Assembly (NCBI RefSeq): GCF_017488845.2
Contig: NZ_CP083370.1
Coordinates: forward strand, 3,686,001 to 3,750,000
DNA length: 64,000 nucleotides
Origin: Ensifer canadensis
Lineage (GTDB): Bacteria; Pseudomonadota; Alphaproteobacteria; Rhizobiales; Rhizobiaceae
Reading direction: 5' to 3'
In this document: piece by piece, positions 8,130 through 18,500 of the stretch
How the letters are laid out: each line of letters starts with the position of its first letter
Numbering within the stretch: position 1 is the stretch's first letter
Position numbers and translations under genes: made by a program
Notes under the pieces: model-generated
Told to the model about the DNA's origin: nothing
Seen by the model: only the letters and a program-made list of their open reading frames with translations
The model's database searches: none

Positions 8130-8558
8130 ATGAACCAATCTGCATTGATCCGTCCGGATTGGACGCCCGCGACCATTGCATTGATGGTGCTCGGTTTCGT
8201 GGTCTTCTGGCCTCTCGGCCTGGCCATGCTCGCCTACATCCTCTTCGGCGAGAAACTGAAAACGTTCAAGAAGGACGCCAACAGCACGGTCGATGGCATG
8301 TGCTCCGCCTTCAAGCGCGGCAATCGCGCCAACTGGACGCAGCATCATCGCACCGGCAACGTCGCCTTCGATGACTGGCGCCAAGCCGAGCTTACCCGCC
8401 TCGATGAAGAGCGTCGCAAGCTCGATGAAATGCGCGAGGAATTCGATTCCTACGTGCGCGAGCTTCGCCGCGCCAAGGACCAGGAAGAGTTCGACCGCTT
8501 CATGCGCGAACGCCGCAACGGCGGTTCCGGACCGGTAGCCCCGTTCGAGGCAAACTGA
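8130..8558 (+). CDS. DUF2852 family membrane-anchored protein
   Basis: This 142-residue protein has one strong hydrophobic segment near residues 12-37 (LMVLGFVVFWPLGLAMLAYI) and a long charged helix with DEERRKLDEMREEFDSYVRE, predicted to form a coiled coil. This layout matches the alphaproteobacterial DUF2852 family, whose function is unknown. The ATG at 8130 follows GCGAGGAATCCTGAAG; an in-frame TTG at 8112 is less likely. A hairpin follows its stop codon closely, so it is probably monocistronic. Confidence 0.8.
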   Translation: MNQSALIRPDWTPATIALMVLGFVVFWPLGLAMLAYILFGEKLKTFKKDANSTVDGMCSAFKRGNRANWTQHHRTGNVAFDDWRQAELTRLDEERRKLDEMREEFDSYVRELRRAKDQEEFDRFMRERRNGGSGPVAPFEAN

Positions 8559-8570
8559 GTGACGAAAAAG

Positions 8571-8602
8571 ACATCCGGTGTTTCACATGAAACGCCGGAT
8601 GT
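8571..8602 (+). terminator. 15-bp hairpin after the DUF2852 gene
   Basis: ACATCCGGTGTTTCA pairs with TGAAACGCCGGATGT (14 Watson-Crick pairs and one G-U) around a minimal loop. It begins 12 bases after the stop codon. There is no T-tract, and its tip coincides with a parS-like palindrome, so it may act as a terminator, a protein-binding site or both. Confidence 0.5.
8579..8594. promoter_or_regulatory. parS-like palindrome, site A
   Basis: TGTTTCACATGAAACG matches the bacterial parS consensus TGTTTCACGTGAAACA at 14 of 16 positions and at 13 of 14 in the GTTTCACGTGAAAC core. It lies in non-coding DNA at the apex of the hairpin after the DUF2852 gene. ParB binding is inferred only from the sequence. 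Confidence 0.4.
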
Positions 8603-8768
8603 CGCGATCAGCCATGCGGGCCACGTGTCTCTCTCGATGAGAAAACGGGCCGATCCTTATCGATCATCAGGCGCTTCGATCATCAGGCACTGGCAATTCC
8701 CTGGATCGTTGATGCCTTAGGGAATTATGCATTAGCCGAAAAGACCGCGAATCGGATAGAAAGCCGTC

Positions 8769-9524
8769 ATGTTCCCTTCTTTCACGCGGCGGCGCATTCC
8801 CCCGGCTCCTGTCGACACGACCCGAGAAATCGAAGTCGCGGGCAAGATGCTTCCGCTAACCATCCGCCAGAATTCGCGCGCCACACGAATGACGCTGCGC
8901 ATCGAGCCCGGCGGTCGGGCGCTGAAGCTGACGGTTCCGCAAGGGCTGGCCGATCGGGAGGTAAACGCCTTCCTCAACCGCCATCAGGGCTGGTTGATGA
9001 CAAAGCTGGCGCGGTTTTCCGGCGAAAGCCAACTGGAAGAGGGCGGCTCGATCCTGATCCGCGGTATCGCGCATCGGATCGAAAGGTCAGGAAAAATCAG
9101 AGGTTTGACCGAGGCAATCATCGTCGGCGAAGACGCGATATTGCGTGTCAGCGGCGGCGAGGAACATCTGCGCCGCCGCATCGTCGACTTTCTCAAGAAG
9201 GAAGCGCGGCACGATCTCGATCGCCTGGTCGCGGTCTATGCCGGCCGGATCGGCCGGCGGCCCAAATCGCTGAGCCTGAAGGACACGCGCAGCCGCTGGG
9301 GCTCCTGTTCGGCCGATGGCGCCCTGAGCTTCTCATGGCGCATCGTCATGGCGCCGCCGAAGGTCATCGCCTATCTCGCAGCACACGAAGTCGCGCATCT
9401 CCAGGAGATGAACCACGGCCCTCAATTCTGGGCGCTGTGCGAAAAGCTTTGCCCCGACACCAACGATGCCAAGCGCTGGCTAAGGCGCAACGGCACGATG
9501 CTGCACGCCATCGACTTCGACTGA
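8769..9524 (+). CDS. YgjP-type (M48/DUF45) metallopeptidase
   Basis: This 251-residue cytoplasmic protein carries the zinc-peptidase motif HEVAH at residues 206-210, with a further His at 216 (MNHGPQFW), preceded by the family block RSRWGSCSADG at about 174-184. This is the arrangement of the YgjP/DUF45 family, whose substrates are unknown in most bacteria. The N-terminal half is a beta-rich domain without other motifs. It begins 210 bases after the DUF2852 gene and appears to be transcribed alone. Family assignment is firm; the cellular role is not known. Confidence 0.85.
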   Translation: MFPSFTRRRIPPAPVDTTREIEVAGKMLPLTIRQNSRATRMTLRIEPGGRALKLTVPQGLADREVNAFLNRHQGWLMTKLARFSGESQLEEGGSILIRGIAHRIERSGKIRGLTEAIIVGEDAILRVSGGEEHLRRRIVDFLKKEARHDLDRLVAVYAGRIGRRPKSLSLKDTRSRWGSCSADGALSFSWRIVMAPPKVIAYLAAHEVAHLQEMNHGPQFWALCEKLCPDTNDAKRWLRRNGTMLHAIDFD

Positions 9525-9536
9525 TTTGCTTTGGAA

Positions 9537-9737
9537 TTAGCCGCGGCTGGGGCCGGCGAGTGCCGCCTGAATTTTCTCGTCTGTCTTGTACTGGCTAAGC
9601 GCATAGACCGACCAGATCGCTGCCGGTACCCAGCCGATCAGGGTAATCTGCAGAATGAGGCAGATGATGCCTGCAAAGGGACGGCCGATGGTGAAGAACT
9701 GAAGCCAGGGAAGAATGAGGGCAAGCAGCAGACGCAT
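9537..9737 (-). CDS. YqaE/Pmp3 family small membrane protein
   Basis: The 66-residue protein starts MRLLLALILPWLQFFTIGR and has two hydrophobic segments separated by a short polar turn (LQITLIGWVPAAIWSVYAL). This is the layout of the Pmp3/YqaE proteolipids linked to membrane potential and stress. The start at 9737 has a GGAGAG ribosome site. It is convergent with the metallopeptidase gene (12 bases between stops) and divergent from trpF. Confidence 0.8.
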   Translation of the reverse strand: MRLLLALILPWLQFFTIGRPFAGIICLILQITLIGWVPAAIWSVYALSQYKTDEKIQAALAGPSRG

Positions 9738-9868
9738 TCGTCTCTCCGTTGTGATAGAATGCATATGGTGAGCGCACGCCGACACCGCAATGCCGCACCC
9801 TCTGGACGACGGTGTGCAGGGTGGTTTTTGGCTCGACTCCAGCGACATTTCATGCAAGGTCGCTTCTC

Positions 9869-10543
9869 ATGAAAACCGAAGTGAAGATATGCGGGCTGAA
9901 GACCGCGGAAGCGGTGGATCGCGCAGTTGCGCTCGGCGCAACGCACACGGGGTTCATCTTTTTCGCCAAGAGCCCGCGCAACCTGGAACCCGATGACGCT
10001 GGCCGCCTGGCGGACAGAATCCGAGGCAAGGCGAAAATCGTCGCCGTGACCGTCAATGCCGACAATGACGATCTCGATGAAATCGTCGCCGCGCTTAATC
10101 CGGACATTCTGCAGCTGCATGGCAGCGAGACGCCCGACAGGGTGCTCACCGTCAAGGCGGTCTACGGCCTTCCGGTGATGAAGGCCCTGTCGATCCGCGA
10201 CGCCGACGATCTGAAAAAGGTCGAGCCCTATATCGGGATCGCCGACCGCTTTCTCTTCGATGCAAAGCCCCCAGCAGGATCGGAATTGCCCGGCGGCAAC
10301 GGTGTTTCCTTCGACTGGAAGCTGCTCGATGCGCTTGACGGCAGCGTCGATTACATGCTTTCCGGTGGTTTGAACGTGAACAACATCGGTGAGGCCCTGG
10401 CGCAGACGCGCGCCCGCGCCATCGATACCTCCTCCGGCGTCGAGAGCGCGCCGGGCGTCAAGGATCTGAAGCTCATGGAATCGTTTTTCGATGCCGTTCG
10501 CCAGGCGGAGGCGGTTACGGCACGGTCAGGGAGCAAGACGTGA
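9869..10543 (+). CDS. trpF: phosphoribosylanthranilate isomerase
   Basis: TrpF converts N-(5-phosphoribosyl)anthranilate to the carboxyphenylamino-deoxyribulose phosphate in tryptophan synthesis. The 224-residue barrel begins [11 protein letters not shown], with the catalytic Cys in KICG, and ends with the phosphate-binding SGGLNVNNI and [14 protein letters not shown] blocks. The ATG at 9869 fits the family; longer in-frame starts have no family support. It is the first gene of trpF-trpB-trpA-accD-folC and overlaps trpB by four bases (GTGA), indicating translational coupling. Confidence 0.96.
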   Translation: MKTEVKICGLKTAEAVDRAVALGATHTGFIFFAKSPRNLEPDDAGRLADRIRGKAKIVAVTVNADNDDLDEIVAALNPDILQLHGSETPDRVLTVKAVYGLPVMKALSIRDADDLKKVEPYIGIADRFLFDAKPPAGSELPGGNGVSFDWKLLDALDGSVDYMLSGGLNVNNIGEALAQTRARAIDTSSGVESAPGVKDLKLMESFFDAVRQAEAVTARSGSKT

Positions 10544-11760
10544 ACGAGGCGCCAAAACTGAATTCCTTCCGGGCGGGCCCTGACGAAGACGGCCGTTTCG
10601 GCATTTTCGGTGGCCGCTTCGTTGCTGAAACCCTGATGCCGTTGATCCTCGATCTGCAGGCCGAGTGGGATAAGGCAAAGAACGATCCGGCCTTCAAGGC
10701 CGAACTCGACAATCTCGGCGCGCATTATATCGGTCGCCCGAGCCCGCTCTATTTCGCCGAACGGCTGACCGCAGAACTCGGCGGCGCCAAGATCTACTTC
10801 AAGCGCGAAGAGTTGAACCACACCGGTTCGCACAAGATCAACAATTGCATTGGCCAGATCCTGCTTGCCAAGCGCATGGGCAAGACGCGCATCATCGCCG
10901 AAACCGGCGCCGGTCAGCACGGCGTGGCCTCGGCCACCGTCGCCGCCCGCTTCGGCCTGCCTTGCGTCGTCTACATGGGCGCGACCGACGTCGAGCGTCA
11001 GGCGCCGAACGTCTTCCGCATGAAGCTTTTGGGTGCCGAGGTGAAGCCGGTGACCGCCGGCAACGGCACGCTCAAGGATGCGATGAACGAGGCGCTGCGC
11101 GATTGGGTTACCAATGTCGACAACACCTATTACCTGATCGGCACGGCTGCCGGTCCGCATCCCTATCCGGAAATGGTCCGCGACTTTCAGGCCGTCATCG
11201 GCCAGGAGGCGAAGGAACAGATGCTTGCGGCCGAAGGCCGGCTGCCCGATCTCGTCATTGCTGCCGTCGGCGGCGGTTCCAATGCGATCGGCATCTTCCA
11301 CTCGTTCCTTGACGACGAAGGCGTGAAGATCGTCGGCGTCGAGGCTGGCGGCAAGGGGCTCGACGGCGACGAGCATTGCGCGTCGATCACGGCCGGTTCG
11401 CCGGGCGTGCTCCACGGCAACCGCACCTATCTGCTGCAGGACGGCGACGGACAGATCAAGGAAGGCCACTCGATTTCGGCCGGCCTCGACTACCCCGGCA
11501 TCGGCCCGGAACACTCCTGGCTCAACGATGTCGGCCGCGTCGAATATGTGCCGATCATGGACCACGAGGCGCTGGAGGCATTCCAGATGCTGACCCGCCT
11601 TGAAGGCATCATCCCGGCGCTGGAGCCCTCGCACGCCTTGGCCGAGGTCATCAAGCGTGCGCCGAAGATGGGCAAGGACGAGATCATCCTGATGAATCTC
11701 TCCGGTCGCGGCGACAAGGACATCTTCACCGTCGGCAAGATTCTGGGTATGGGGCTATAA
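10540..11760 (+). CDS. trpB: tryptophan synthase beta chain
   Basis: TrpB condenses indole and serine using pyridoxal phosphate. The 406-residue protein has the PLP lysine at position 99 in [10 protein letters not shown], the GGGSNAIG phosphate-binding loop and the C-terminal NLSGRGDKD motif. It starts with GTG inside the trpF stop, and trpA begins five bases after its stop. Length and motifs are normal for the family. Confidence 0.98.
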   Translation: MNEAPKLNSFRAGPDEDGRFGIFGGRFVAETLMPLILDLQAEWDKAKNDPAFKAELDNLGAHYIGRPSPLYFAERLTAELGGAKIYFKREELNHTGSHKINNCIGQILLAKRMGKTRIIAETGAGQHGVASATVAARFGLPCVVYMGATDVERQAPNVFRMKLLGAEVKPVTAGNGTLKDAMNEALRDWVTNVDNTYYLIGTAAGPHPYPEMVRDFQAVIGQEAKEQMLAAEGRLPDLVIAAVGGGSNAIGIFHSFLDDEGVKIVGVEAGGKGLDGDEHCASITAGSPGVLHGNRTYLLQDGDGQIKEGHSISAGLDYPGIGPEHSWLNDVGRVEYVPIMDHEALEAFQMLTRLEGIIPALEPSHALAEVIKRAPKMGKDEIILMNLSGRGDKDIFTVGKILGMGL

Positions 11761-11765
11761 CGATC

Positions 11766-12605
11766 ATGACCGCACGCATGGACAGAAAGTTCGCCGATGT
11801 GGCGTCGGAAGGACGTCCGGTCCTTGTCACCTATTTCATGGGTGGCGACCCCGATTTCGAAACGTCCCTTTCCATCATGAAGGCGCTGCCGAAGGCCGGT
11901 GCCGACGTCATTGAACTCGGCATGCCGTTTTCGGACCCGATGGCCGACGGACCGGCGATCCAGCTTGCCGGCCAGCGCGCGCTGAAGGGCGGCCAGACGC
12001 TGGCAAAGACGCTGGAGATCGCTCGCCGTTTCCGCGAGGAAGACCAGCGCACGCCGATCGTGCTGATGGGCTACTACAATCCGATCTACATCTACGGCGT
12101 CGATCGCTTCCTGACGGATGCTTTGGACGCAGGCATCGATGGCCTGATCGTTGTCGATCTGCCACCGGAGATGGACGATGAACTCTGCATCCCCGCCTTG
12201 CAGAAGGGCATCAGTTTCATTCGCCTGGCGACGCCGACGACGGATGACCGTCGTCTGCCGAAGGTTCTCGAAAATACCTCGGGCTTCGTGTACTACGTCT
12301 CGATGAACGGCATCACCGGCTCGGCACTGCCGGATCCGTCGTTGATTGCCGGTGCCGTTCAGCGCATCAAGGCCCATACGAAACTGCCCGTTTGCGTCGG
12401 TTTCGGCGTCAAGACGGCGGAACATGCAAGAGCCATTGGTGCTTCCGCCGATGGCGTCGTCGTCGGTACGGCGATCGTCAATCAGATCGCGTCGAGCCTG
12501 ACCGAAGAGGGCAGGGCAACGGACGCGACGGTACCGGGTGTCGAAGCGTTGGTAAGGGGCCTTTCGGCTGGCGTGCGGTCCGCACGGCTCGCAGCAGCCG
12601 AATAA
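11766..12605 (+). CDS. trpA: tryptophan synthase alpha chain
   Basis: TrpA cleaves indole-3-glycerol phosphate and channels indole to TrpB. The 279-residue barrel carries the catalytic Glu50 and Asp61 in [20 protein letters not shown], and the [10 protein letters not shown] phosphate-binding segment near the C terminus. It follows trpB by five bases and precedes accD by about 50 bases. It is complete and of normal length. Confidence 0.98.
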   Translation: MTARMDRKFADVASEGRPVLVTYFMGGDPDFETSLSIMKALPKAGADVIELGMPFSDPMADGPAIQLAGQRALKGGQTLAKTLEIARRFREEDQRTPIVLMGYYNPIYIYGVDRFLTDALDAGIDGLIVVDLPPEMDDELCIPALQKGISFIRLATPTTDDRRLPKVLENTSGFVYYVSMNGITGSALPDPSLIAGAVQRIKAHTKLPVCVGFGVKTAEHARAIGASADGVVVGTAIVNQIASSLTEEGRATDATVPGVEALVRGLSAGVRSARLAAAE

Positions 12606-12655
12606 TTGCCTATATTAGCGCGCACAACCCGAAGAAAATCTTCAGGAGTCTATAA

Positions 12656-13573
12656 GTGAACTGGATCACAAACTACGTTCGGCCGAAGATCAATTCGATG
12701 CTGGGCCGCAGGGAAGTTCCGGAAAATCTCTGGATCAAGTGCCCGGAAACCGGCGAGATGGTGTATCACCGCGATCTCGAGGAAAACAAATGGGTCATCC
12801 CGCAATCCGGCTTCCATATGAAGATGCCGGCCAAGGCGCGACTGAAGGATCTGTTCGACGGTGGCATCTATGAAGCCCTGCCGCAGCCCAAGGTGGCGCA
12901 GGATCCGTTGAAGTTCCGCGACTCCAAGAAATACTCCGATCGCCTTCGTGACAGTCGCGCCAAGACCGAGCTGGAAGATACGATCGTGGCCGGTGTCGGC
13001 CGCGTCCAGGGCGTCAAGCTCGTCGGCGTCGTGCATGAGTTCAACTTCATCGGCGGTTCGCTCGGCATGGCCGCAGGCGAAGCGATCGTGAAGGCCTTCG
13101 AGAAGGCGATTGCGGAGAAGTGCCCGCTGGTCATCTTCCCGGCCTCCGGTGGCGCCCGCATGCAGGAAGGCATCCTGTCGCTGATGCAGCTGCCGCGCAC
13201 GACCGTTGCGGTCAACATGCTCAAGGAAGCGGGCCTTCCCTATATCGTCGTTTTGACGAACCCGACCACCGGTGGTGTAACCGCCTCCTACGCCATGCTT
13301 GGCGATGTCCATCTGGCCGAACCCGGCGCCGAAATCGGCTTTGCCGGCAAGCGCGTGATCGAGCAGACCCTGCGCGAAAAGCTGCCGGAAGGCTTCCAGA
13401 CCGCGGAATACCTGCTGGAGCACGGCATGGTCGACATGGTGGTCAAGCGTCATGACATTCCCTCGACGCTGGCCCGTGTGCTGAAGATCCTGATGAAGAA
13501 GCCGGCCGATGCGGTAAAACTCAACGGCGGCGGTGCAGAACCAGCGGCTTTGCCGGTTGCGGCAAGCGCATAG
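12656..13573 (+). CDS. accD: acetyl-CoA carboxylase carboxyltransferase subunit beta
   Basis: AccD pairs with AccA to transfer the carboxyl group from biotin to acetyl-CoA, the first step of fatty-acid synthesis. The 305-residue protein has the crotonase-like carboxyltransferase core with [11 protein letters not shown] and the [12 protein letters not shown] block. The N-terminal zinc ribbon has lost three of its four cysteines: only Cys29 remains in [21 protein letters not shown]. It starts with GTG (12656) behind a GGAG site, in the same operon as trpA and folC. Confidence 0.96.
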   Translation: MNWITNYVRPKINSMLGRREVPENLWIKCPETGEMVYHRDLEENKWVIPQSGFHMKMPAKARLKDLFDGGIYEALPQPKVAQDPLKFRDSKKYSDRLRDSRAKTELEDTIVAGVGRVQGVKLVGVVHEFNFIGGSLGMAAGEAIVKAFEKAIAEKCPLVIFPASGGARMQEGILSLMQLPRTTVAVNMLKEAGLPYIVVLTNPTTGGVTASYAMLGDVHLAEPGAEIGFAGKRVIEQTLREKLPEGFQTAEYLLEHGMVDMVVKRHDIPSTLARVLKILMKKPADAVKLNGGGAEPAALPVAASA

Positions 13574-13600
13574 CATACGATCCTATCGGGGCAGGGCGAG

Positions 13601-14944
13601 ATGACAGCGGTGGAAGCCAGCGAAGCAGGCTATGAGATCGAAAAACTCCTTGCCTTGCATCCGAAAGGCTTCGACCTGTCGTTGGACAGGATAACCCGGC
13701 TTCTGGCCGCGCTCGGCAATCCGCAGGATCGGCTGCCGCCGATCATTCACGTGGCCGGCACTAACGGCAAGGGCTCCGTCACCGCATTCTCGCGGGCGGT
13801 GCTTGAAGCCGCGGGCTTGAGCGTTCACGTCCACACCTCGCCGCATCTGGTCAACTGGCACGAGCGCTATCGGCTTGGCGTCAAGGGTGGCAAGGGCAGG
13901 CTCGTCAGCGATCCCGTGCTTGCCGATGCGGTTCGGCGCGTCGCGGAAGCCAATGGCGGCGAGAAGATCACCGTCTTCGAAATCCTGACCGCCGTTACCT
14001 TCGTTCTTTTCGCCGAACACCCGGCAGATGTCGCGATCATCGAGGTCGGTCTCGGTGGCCGCTTCGACGCGACCAATGTCATAACCCGCCCTGCGGTCTC
14101 CGTGATCATGCCGATCTCGCTCGATCACCAGGCCTATCTCGGCGACCGGGTCGAACTGATCGCAGCGGAAAAAGCCGGCATCATGAAGCGTGGCTGCTCC
14201 GTCGTCATCGGCCAGCAGGAAGAAGAAGGCGTCCGCGACGTCCTGACCTCGACCGCCGAGCGTCTCGGCTGCCCGATGTCCGTCTACGGGCAGGACTTCA
14301 TGGCGCATGAGGAATTCGGCCGCCTTGTCTATCAGGACGAGCGGGGTCTGTCTGACCTTCCCCTGCCGAAGCTGCCCGGCCGTCACCAGTATGCCAATGC
14401 AGCCGCGGCCATCCGCGCCGTCCGCGCCGCCGGTTTCGACGTGCCGGATGCGGCCATCGAGCGCGGTGTCGCCGGCGTCGAGTGGCCCGGACGCTTGCAG
14501 CGTCTTGCCGGTGGCAAGCTTGGTCACTACGGCCCGCAGGATGCGGAAATCTGGGTCGATGGCGGGCACAATCCCGGTGCCGGCCAGGTGATCGCCGAAG
14601 CCATGGCGAATTTCGAGGAGCGGGAGTCCCGCCCGCTGTTCCTGATCATCGGCATGATCAGCACCAAGGATCAGCTCGGTTACTTCCGCGCCTTCCTTGA
14701 TCTGGCCGAACAGGTCTTCACGGTGCCGATTCGTGGCTCCGATGCCGGTCTGGATCCGGTGGCCCTGGCGCAGGACGCGGCCTCGGTCGGCTTCGAGGCG
14801 TCCGCCGTGTCATCGGTGGCCGAAGCGTTGACCGTCATCGCCAATCTCGTCGACGAAGACCCGATGCCGCCACGCATCCTGATCGGCGGTTCGCTCTATC
14901 TCGTCGGCGACGTGCTTGCCGATAACGGTACGCCACCGAAGTGA
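13601..14944 (+). CDS. folC: bifunctional folylpolyglutamate synthase / dihydrofolate synthase
   Basis: FolC adds glutamate to dihydropteroate and then to folates. The 447-residue protein has the Mur-ligase P-loop HVAGTNGKGSVTAF (residues 50-63), the folate-binding HTSPHLVNWHERYR loop and the C-terminal WVDGGHNPGA motif. The gene starts 27 bases after accD behind GGGGCAGGGCGAG, extending the tryptophan/fatty-acid operon. It is complete. A palindromic repeat and the trxA terminator follow on the convergent side. Confidence 0.95.
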   Translation: MTAVEASEAGYEIEKLLALHPKGFDLSLDRITRLLAALGNPQDRLPPIIHVAGTNGKGSVTAFSRAVLEAAGLSVHVHTSPHLVNWHERYRLGVKGGKGRLVSDPVLADAVRRVAEANGGEKITVFEILTAVTFVLFAEHPADVAIIEVGLGGRFDATNVITRPAVSVIMPISLDHQAYLGDRVELIAAEKAGIMKRGCSVVIGQQEEEGVRDVLTSTAERLGCPMSVYGQDFMAHEEFGRLVYQDERGLSDLPLPKLPGRHQYANAAAAIRAVRAAGFDVPDAAIERGVAGVEWPGRLQRLAGGKLGHYGPQDAEIWVDGGHNPGAGQVIAEAMANFEERESRPLFLIIGMISTKDQLGYFRAFLDLAEQVFTVPIRGSDAGLDPVALAQDAASVGFEASAVSSVAEALTVIANLVDEDPMPPRILIGGSLYLVGDVLADNGTPPK

Positions 14945-15020
14945 TCGGTTGCCTGCGACAAGGATCGCAACAGGCCGCCATTTGCGCTGGCGCCCGAAAA
15001 TTGGCAGCCGGGCAATTTCC

Positions 15021-15125
15021 TCTAGAGCATTTCCAGGAAAAGTGCGAAGCGGTTTTCCGTCAGGAAATGCGTAAAAACAAAGAGATAGAGCGTTTGTGCG
15101 GTTCCGCATAAATCGGAAACGCTCT
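15021..15125. repeat. rhizobial palindromic intergenic repeat, copy 1
   Basis: About 105 bases match copy 2 (52206-52305) through shared blocks TTTCCAGGAAAA, TGCGAAGCGGTTTTCCGTC, a CAAAGA spacer and a terminal CGGAAACGCT. Each half can fold: GGAAAA with TTTTCC, and AGCGTTT with AAACGCT. It resembles the RIME-type mosaic elements of Rhizobiaceae. It lies between convergent folC and trxA. Confidence 0.75.
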
Positions 15126-15132
15126 TGACAAG

Positions 15133-15157
15133 AAAAAAGCCCGGCAAGCCGGGCTTT
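15133..15157 (-). terminator. rho-independent terminator of trxA
   Basis: Read on the minus strand, AAAGCCCGGC and GCCGGGCTTT form a GC-rich stem followed by a run of six T, 24 bases after the trxA stop codon. The A-rich and T-rich flanks could also let it act on transcription coming from folC. Confidence 0.85.
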
Positions 15158-15180
15158 GAAGTCACTTCGATGTGGTGGCC

Positions 15181-15504
15181 TTAAGCGGCCGCAGTCGAAA
15201 TCCAGGACGTCAGGGCCGTCTTCGGAGCAGCGCCAACCTTGATGTCGGCAACTTCACCGGCCTTGAACATCGCAAGCGTCGGGATCGAGCGCACGCCGTA
15301 TTGCGCGGCCAGCTCCGGGTTCTCGTCGATGTTCAGCTTCACGACCTTGACCTTGCCGGCGAGCTCGTTGGAGATTTCCTCAAGGCTCGGCGCGATCATC
15401 TTGCACGGGCCGCACCATTCAGCCCAGAAATCGACAACCACCGGCTCGGCGGCGTTCAGCACTTCCTGCTGAAAATTGGATGTATCGACTTTTACAGTAG
15501 CCAT
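15181..15504 (-). CDS. trxA: thioredoxin
   Basis: The 107-residue protein is a standard cytoplasmic thioredoxin. It has the redox site WCGPC (Cys31 and Cys34), the cis-proline block RSIPTL and the FWAEW lead-in. It reduces protein disulfides with electrons from thioredoxin reductase. A clear AAGGAG ribosome site precedes the start. It lies 86 bases downstream of addA and is closed by a strong terminator, so it can be both the last gene of the addB-addA run and separately transcribed. Confidence 0.97.
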   Translation of the reverse strand: MATVKVDTSNFQQEVLNAAEPVVVDFWAEWCGPCKMIAPSLEEISNELAGKVKVVKLNIDENPELAAQYGVRSIPTLAMFKAGEVADIKVGAAPKTALTSWISTAAA

Positions 15505-15590
15505 CGGCTGCTCCTTGCGTTCGAAATGTCGGTGTCCAGATGTTGTGTCTCATGTGAGGCTGTCCCACTGGATTTTCAATATCGGGTATC

Positions 15591-18500
15591 TCACTTTGTC
15601 GCGAGGTCTTCAAGGCTCCTGTCCAGTGCCGCATCCTCGAGCACGTGGATGACGGGGCCTTCGGTGAAGATCAACGCACACTGGAAGCGGTGCGCGGGAT
15701 AAAGTGGCCGCAGCAGCTCGCGATAGATCGCAAGCTGGGTTTTATAGGCGGCGGGGACGTTGTCGGCTGACGCGGGCACGCTGCGATTGGTCTTGAAGTC
15801 GGCAATGGTGACGACGCCATCCGCCACCGACAGCCGGTCGATCCGGCCGGAAACGGCAAATTCGCGGTTTGCGAGCTTCAATGTGCCCATGACCGAGACT
15901 TCTGCGCGGCTGGCGCCGGAAAAGAGCGCGCGCAGGTCACCATGATCGAGGACCTGCAGGACGGCATCACGCAGGCGCTTGCGTTGCGTTTCGGGCCAAC
16001 GCGGCACCGAGCGGGCGAGATATCGGTCGGCCGCCGCCAGGCGCTCGGACGGGGCGATCGACGGCAGCACCTGCAGCAGCCGGTGCAGGATGGCGCCGCG
16101 CAGCATCGAGAAATTTGCTGGCGTTTTCACGGAAAACAGCGCCGAGCTGACGATCATGTCGCCGTCGTCCTCATCGACCGCAATGCCGACGCCCGATGGG
16201 CTCAGCGGCCGCGGCAACCGCCGTGGCGGCGGCAGCGGCGTCGAAAGAGCAATCGGCAGGCCGGTCTTCGCGGGGGCCATGAGGTCCGATAGCTCGTCAC
16301 CTGACGGCACTTCGCGCGGCACATGCGTTTCCCGCCAGGAGTGCCCTGGCCATTCTTCGTCACCCGCCTTGAAGGTGACAGGGGTGCAGCGACCATTCTC
16401 GTCCTGCGAAAGGCTCGCCTGCACGATGGCGTGCCAAGTGTCCGCACTTGGCCGCTGCCCGCGATACCCGCAGACGACCAGCCGGTCGGCAGCCCGGGTC
16501 ATGCCCACATAAAGCAGCCGGCGGTATTCTTCCTCGGCCAGCGTCTTCAGCCGGTCGCTGTCGGCGGCGATGAGTGAATTCGAAGCCGAACCGGGCGCCC
16601 GCCAGACGGGCAGCGGGTAGCTCGAGCCATCGGCGAGTGGCATCTCGAGGAAGCGAAGATCGGGCACGTGCTGGGAGTTGAAAGGCTTGCCGCCGCCGTC
16701 GACCAGAAACACCACCGGCGCCTCCAGCCCCTTGGCCGCATGCACCGTCATGATCCGGACTTCGTCGCGCTCCTTGTCCTGCTCGCGCTTGACGGTCGGC
16801 GCCTCGATTTCGAGCGTCGAGACGAAAGCCTGCAGGCCGGGCAGGCCGCTTCTTTCGTGTTCGAGCGCAAAGGTCAGGAACTCGTCGAGAATGTCGCTCA
16901 CTTCGCTGCCGAGCCGGGCGAGAAACGCCGCGCGCCCACCATGAACGCCAAGCACGCGGGCATAGAAATCATGCGGGGCCAATTGTTGAGAAAGGGCGGC
17001 ATAACGAAGAAGCGCCTTGACGGTTCCCTCATGTGGGGAGCCTTCGATGGCGCCGGATTCCTGCAGCCTCTGCCAGAGGCTAGCGCCTTCGTCCCGTTGG
17101 GCAGCGAGTTCGAAAAGCATGTCTTCGTCGAGGTTAAACAGCGGGCTCTTTAACAGCGCCGCGAGCGACAGGTCGTCCTCCGGCAGCAGCATGAAGCGCC
17201 CGAGCGCCAGCAGGTCCTGGATGGCGATATGGCTCGTCAGAACCAGCCGGTCGGCACCGGCGACGGGGATGTCGCTGCGCCGCTTCAGGGCGCGGGTCAG
17301 CGCATTGACAAAGGCGTCGCGCTTCCGGACGAGCACGATGACATCGCCCGGGCGCATGGCGCGGCGCACGCCCTTTTCGATGATGGTCTCGCGCCCGATC
17401 CAGCTATCGAGTACGGCGGCAATGCGCCGTGCCAAAATGTTGACCGGTGCCGTTTCCGGCGTGGCATCGAAGGGGGCCGTCCATTCGTCGTCGGTCGCCG
17501 TCGGCTCGGCCGCGATCACATCCCAGATGTCGACGGCGCCGGGATGGCCGATGCGGTTCGAGGCGTGCACGACCGCTTCGTTCCGGGCGCTCAGCCCACG
17601 CGCATGCGCCGGGTTGGCAAAGACGGTATCGACGGCGGAGAGCACGTCGACGGTGGAGCGGAAGGAGAGCTGCAGGCGGATCGGACTGAACGCCTTGCCG
17701 CCGTCTCGCACGCGCCGCTCGGTCTCGATGCTTTCGCGCGAGAAACGCTCGGGGCGTGCGCCCTGGAACGAGTAGATCGATTGCTTCTCGTCACCGACGG
17801 CAAACATGGTGCGCTCGTTGCCGCGCGCACTGTCGCCCGAGAAGAATTCCGCCGCCAGCGCCTGGATGATCGTCCATTGCGTCGGGCTCGTATCCTGGGC
17901 TTCGTCGACAAGGATATGGTCGATGCCCTGGTCCAGCTTGTAGTGAACCCAGGCGCTGACGTCGCCGCGCGCAAACAGGCTTGCGGTGCGATTGATCAGG
18001 TCCTCGAAGTCGAGCTGGCTGCGGGTGCGCTTCAGCGCTTCATAGTCGTTGTTGAGCCGATCGGCGAGCGTCAGCGCCGAGAGTGTCGCCTCGTACATCT
18101 GGATGATGCTCAGCCGGTCGGCGCAGGCGATGACATGATCGCGGGCGGCTTCGACCAGCTCAATCAGATCCGGCGCGGCCTGGAGCATGGCCTTGTTTAC
18201 GAAGGCCGATTCGGCGCGCGGCTTGCCGGTGCCGGTAAAGAACAGCTCCTGCAGCCCCTCGTATCGGGCCATCGGATCGACAAGCTTGGCCGTTGCGCGA
18301 AGCCCCTCGGCGAAATCGAGCACCTTGGCGCCGCCGGCGCTGGCAGCCAATCCAAGGTAGCGTTCGAGGGCCGGGCCGTTAAGGCCGGGAAGCGGCCAGA
18401 CGCTTTCGAGGATGCGCTCGACGCTGTCTTCAGGTTCAAGCCTGAGTGCCGCGTGCAGTTGCACGGCGACGCCGCCATGGAGGTCAGCATGGTCGAGAAA

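Noticed and set aside
6518..8227. 569-codon open frame antisense to phaZ
   Set aside because: It also covers the phaZ promoter gap and the hairpin after phaZ; PhaZ is certain.
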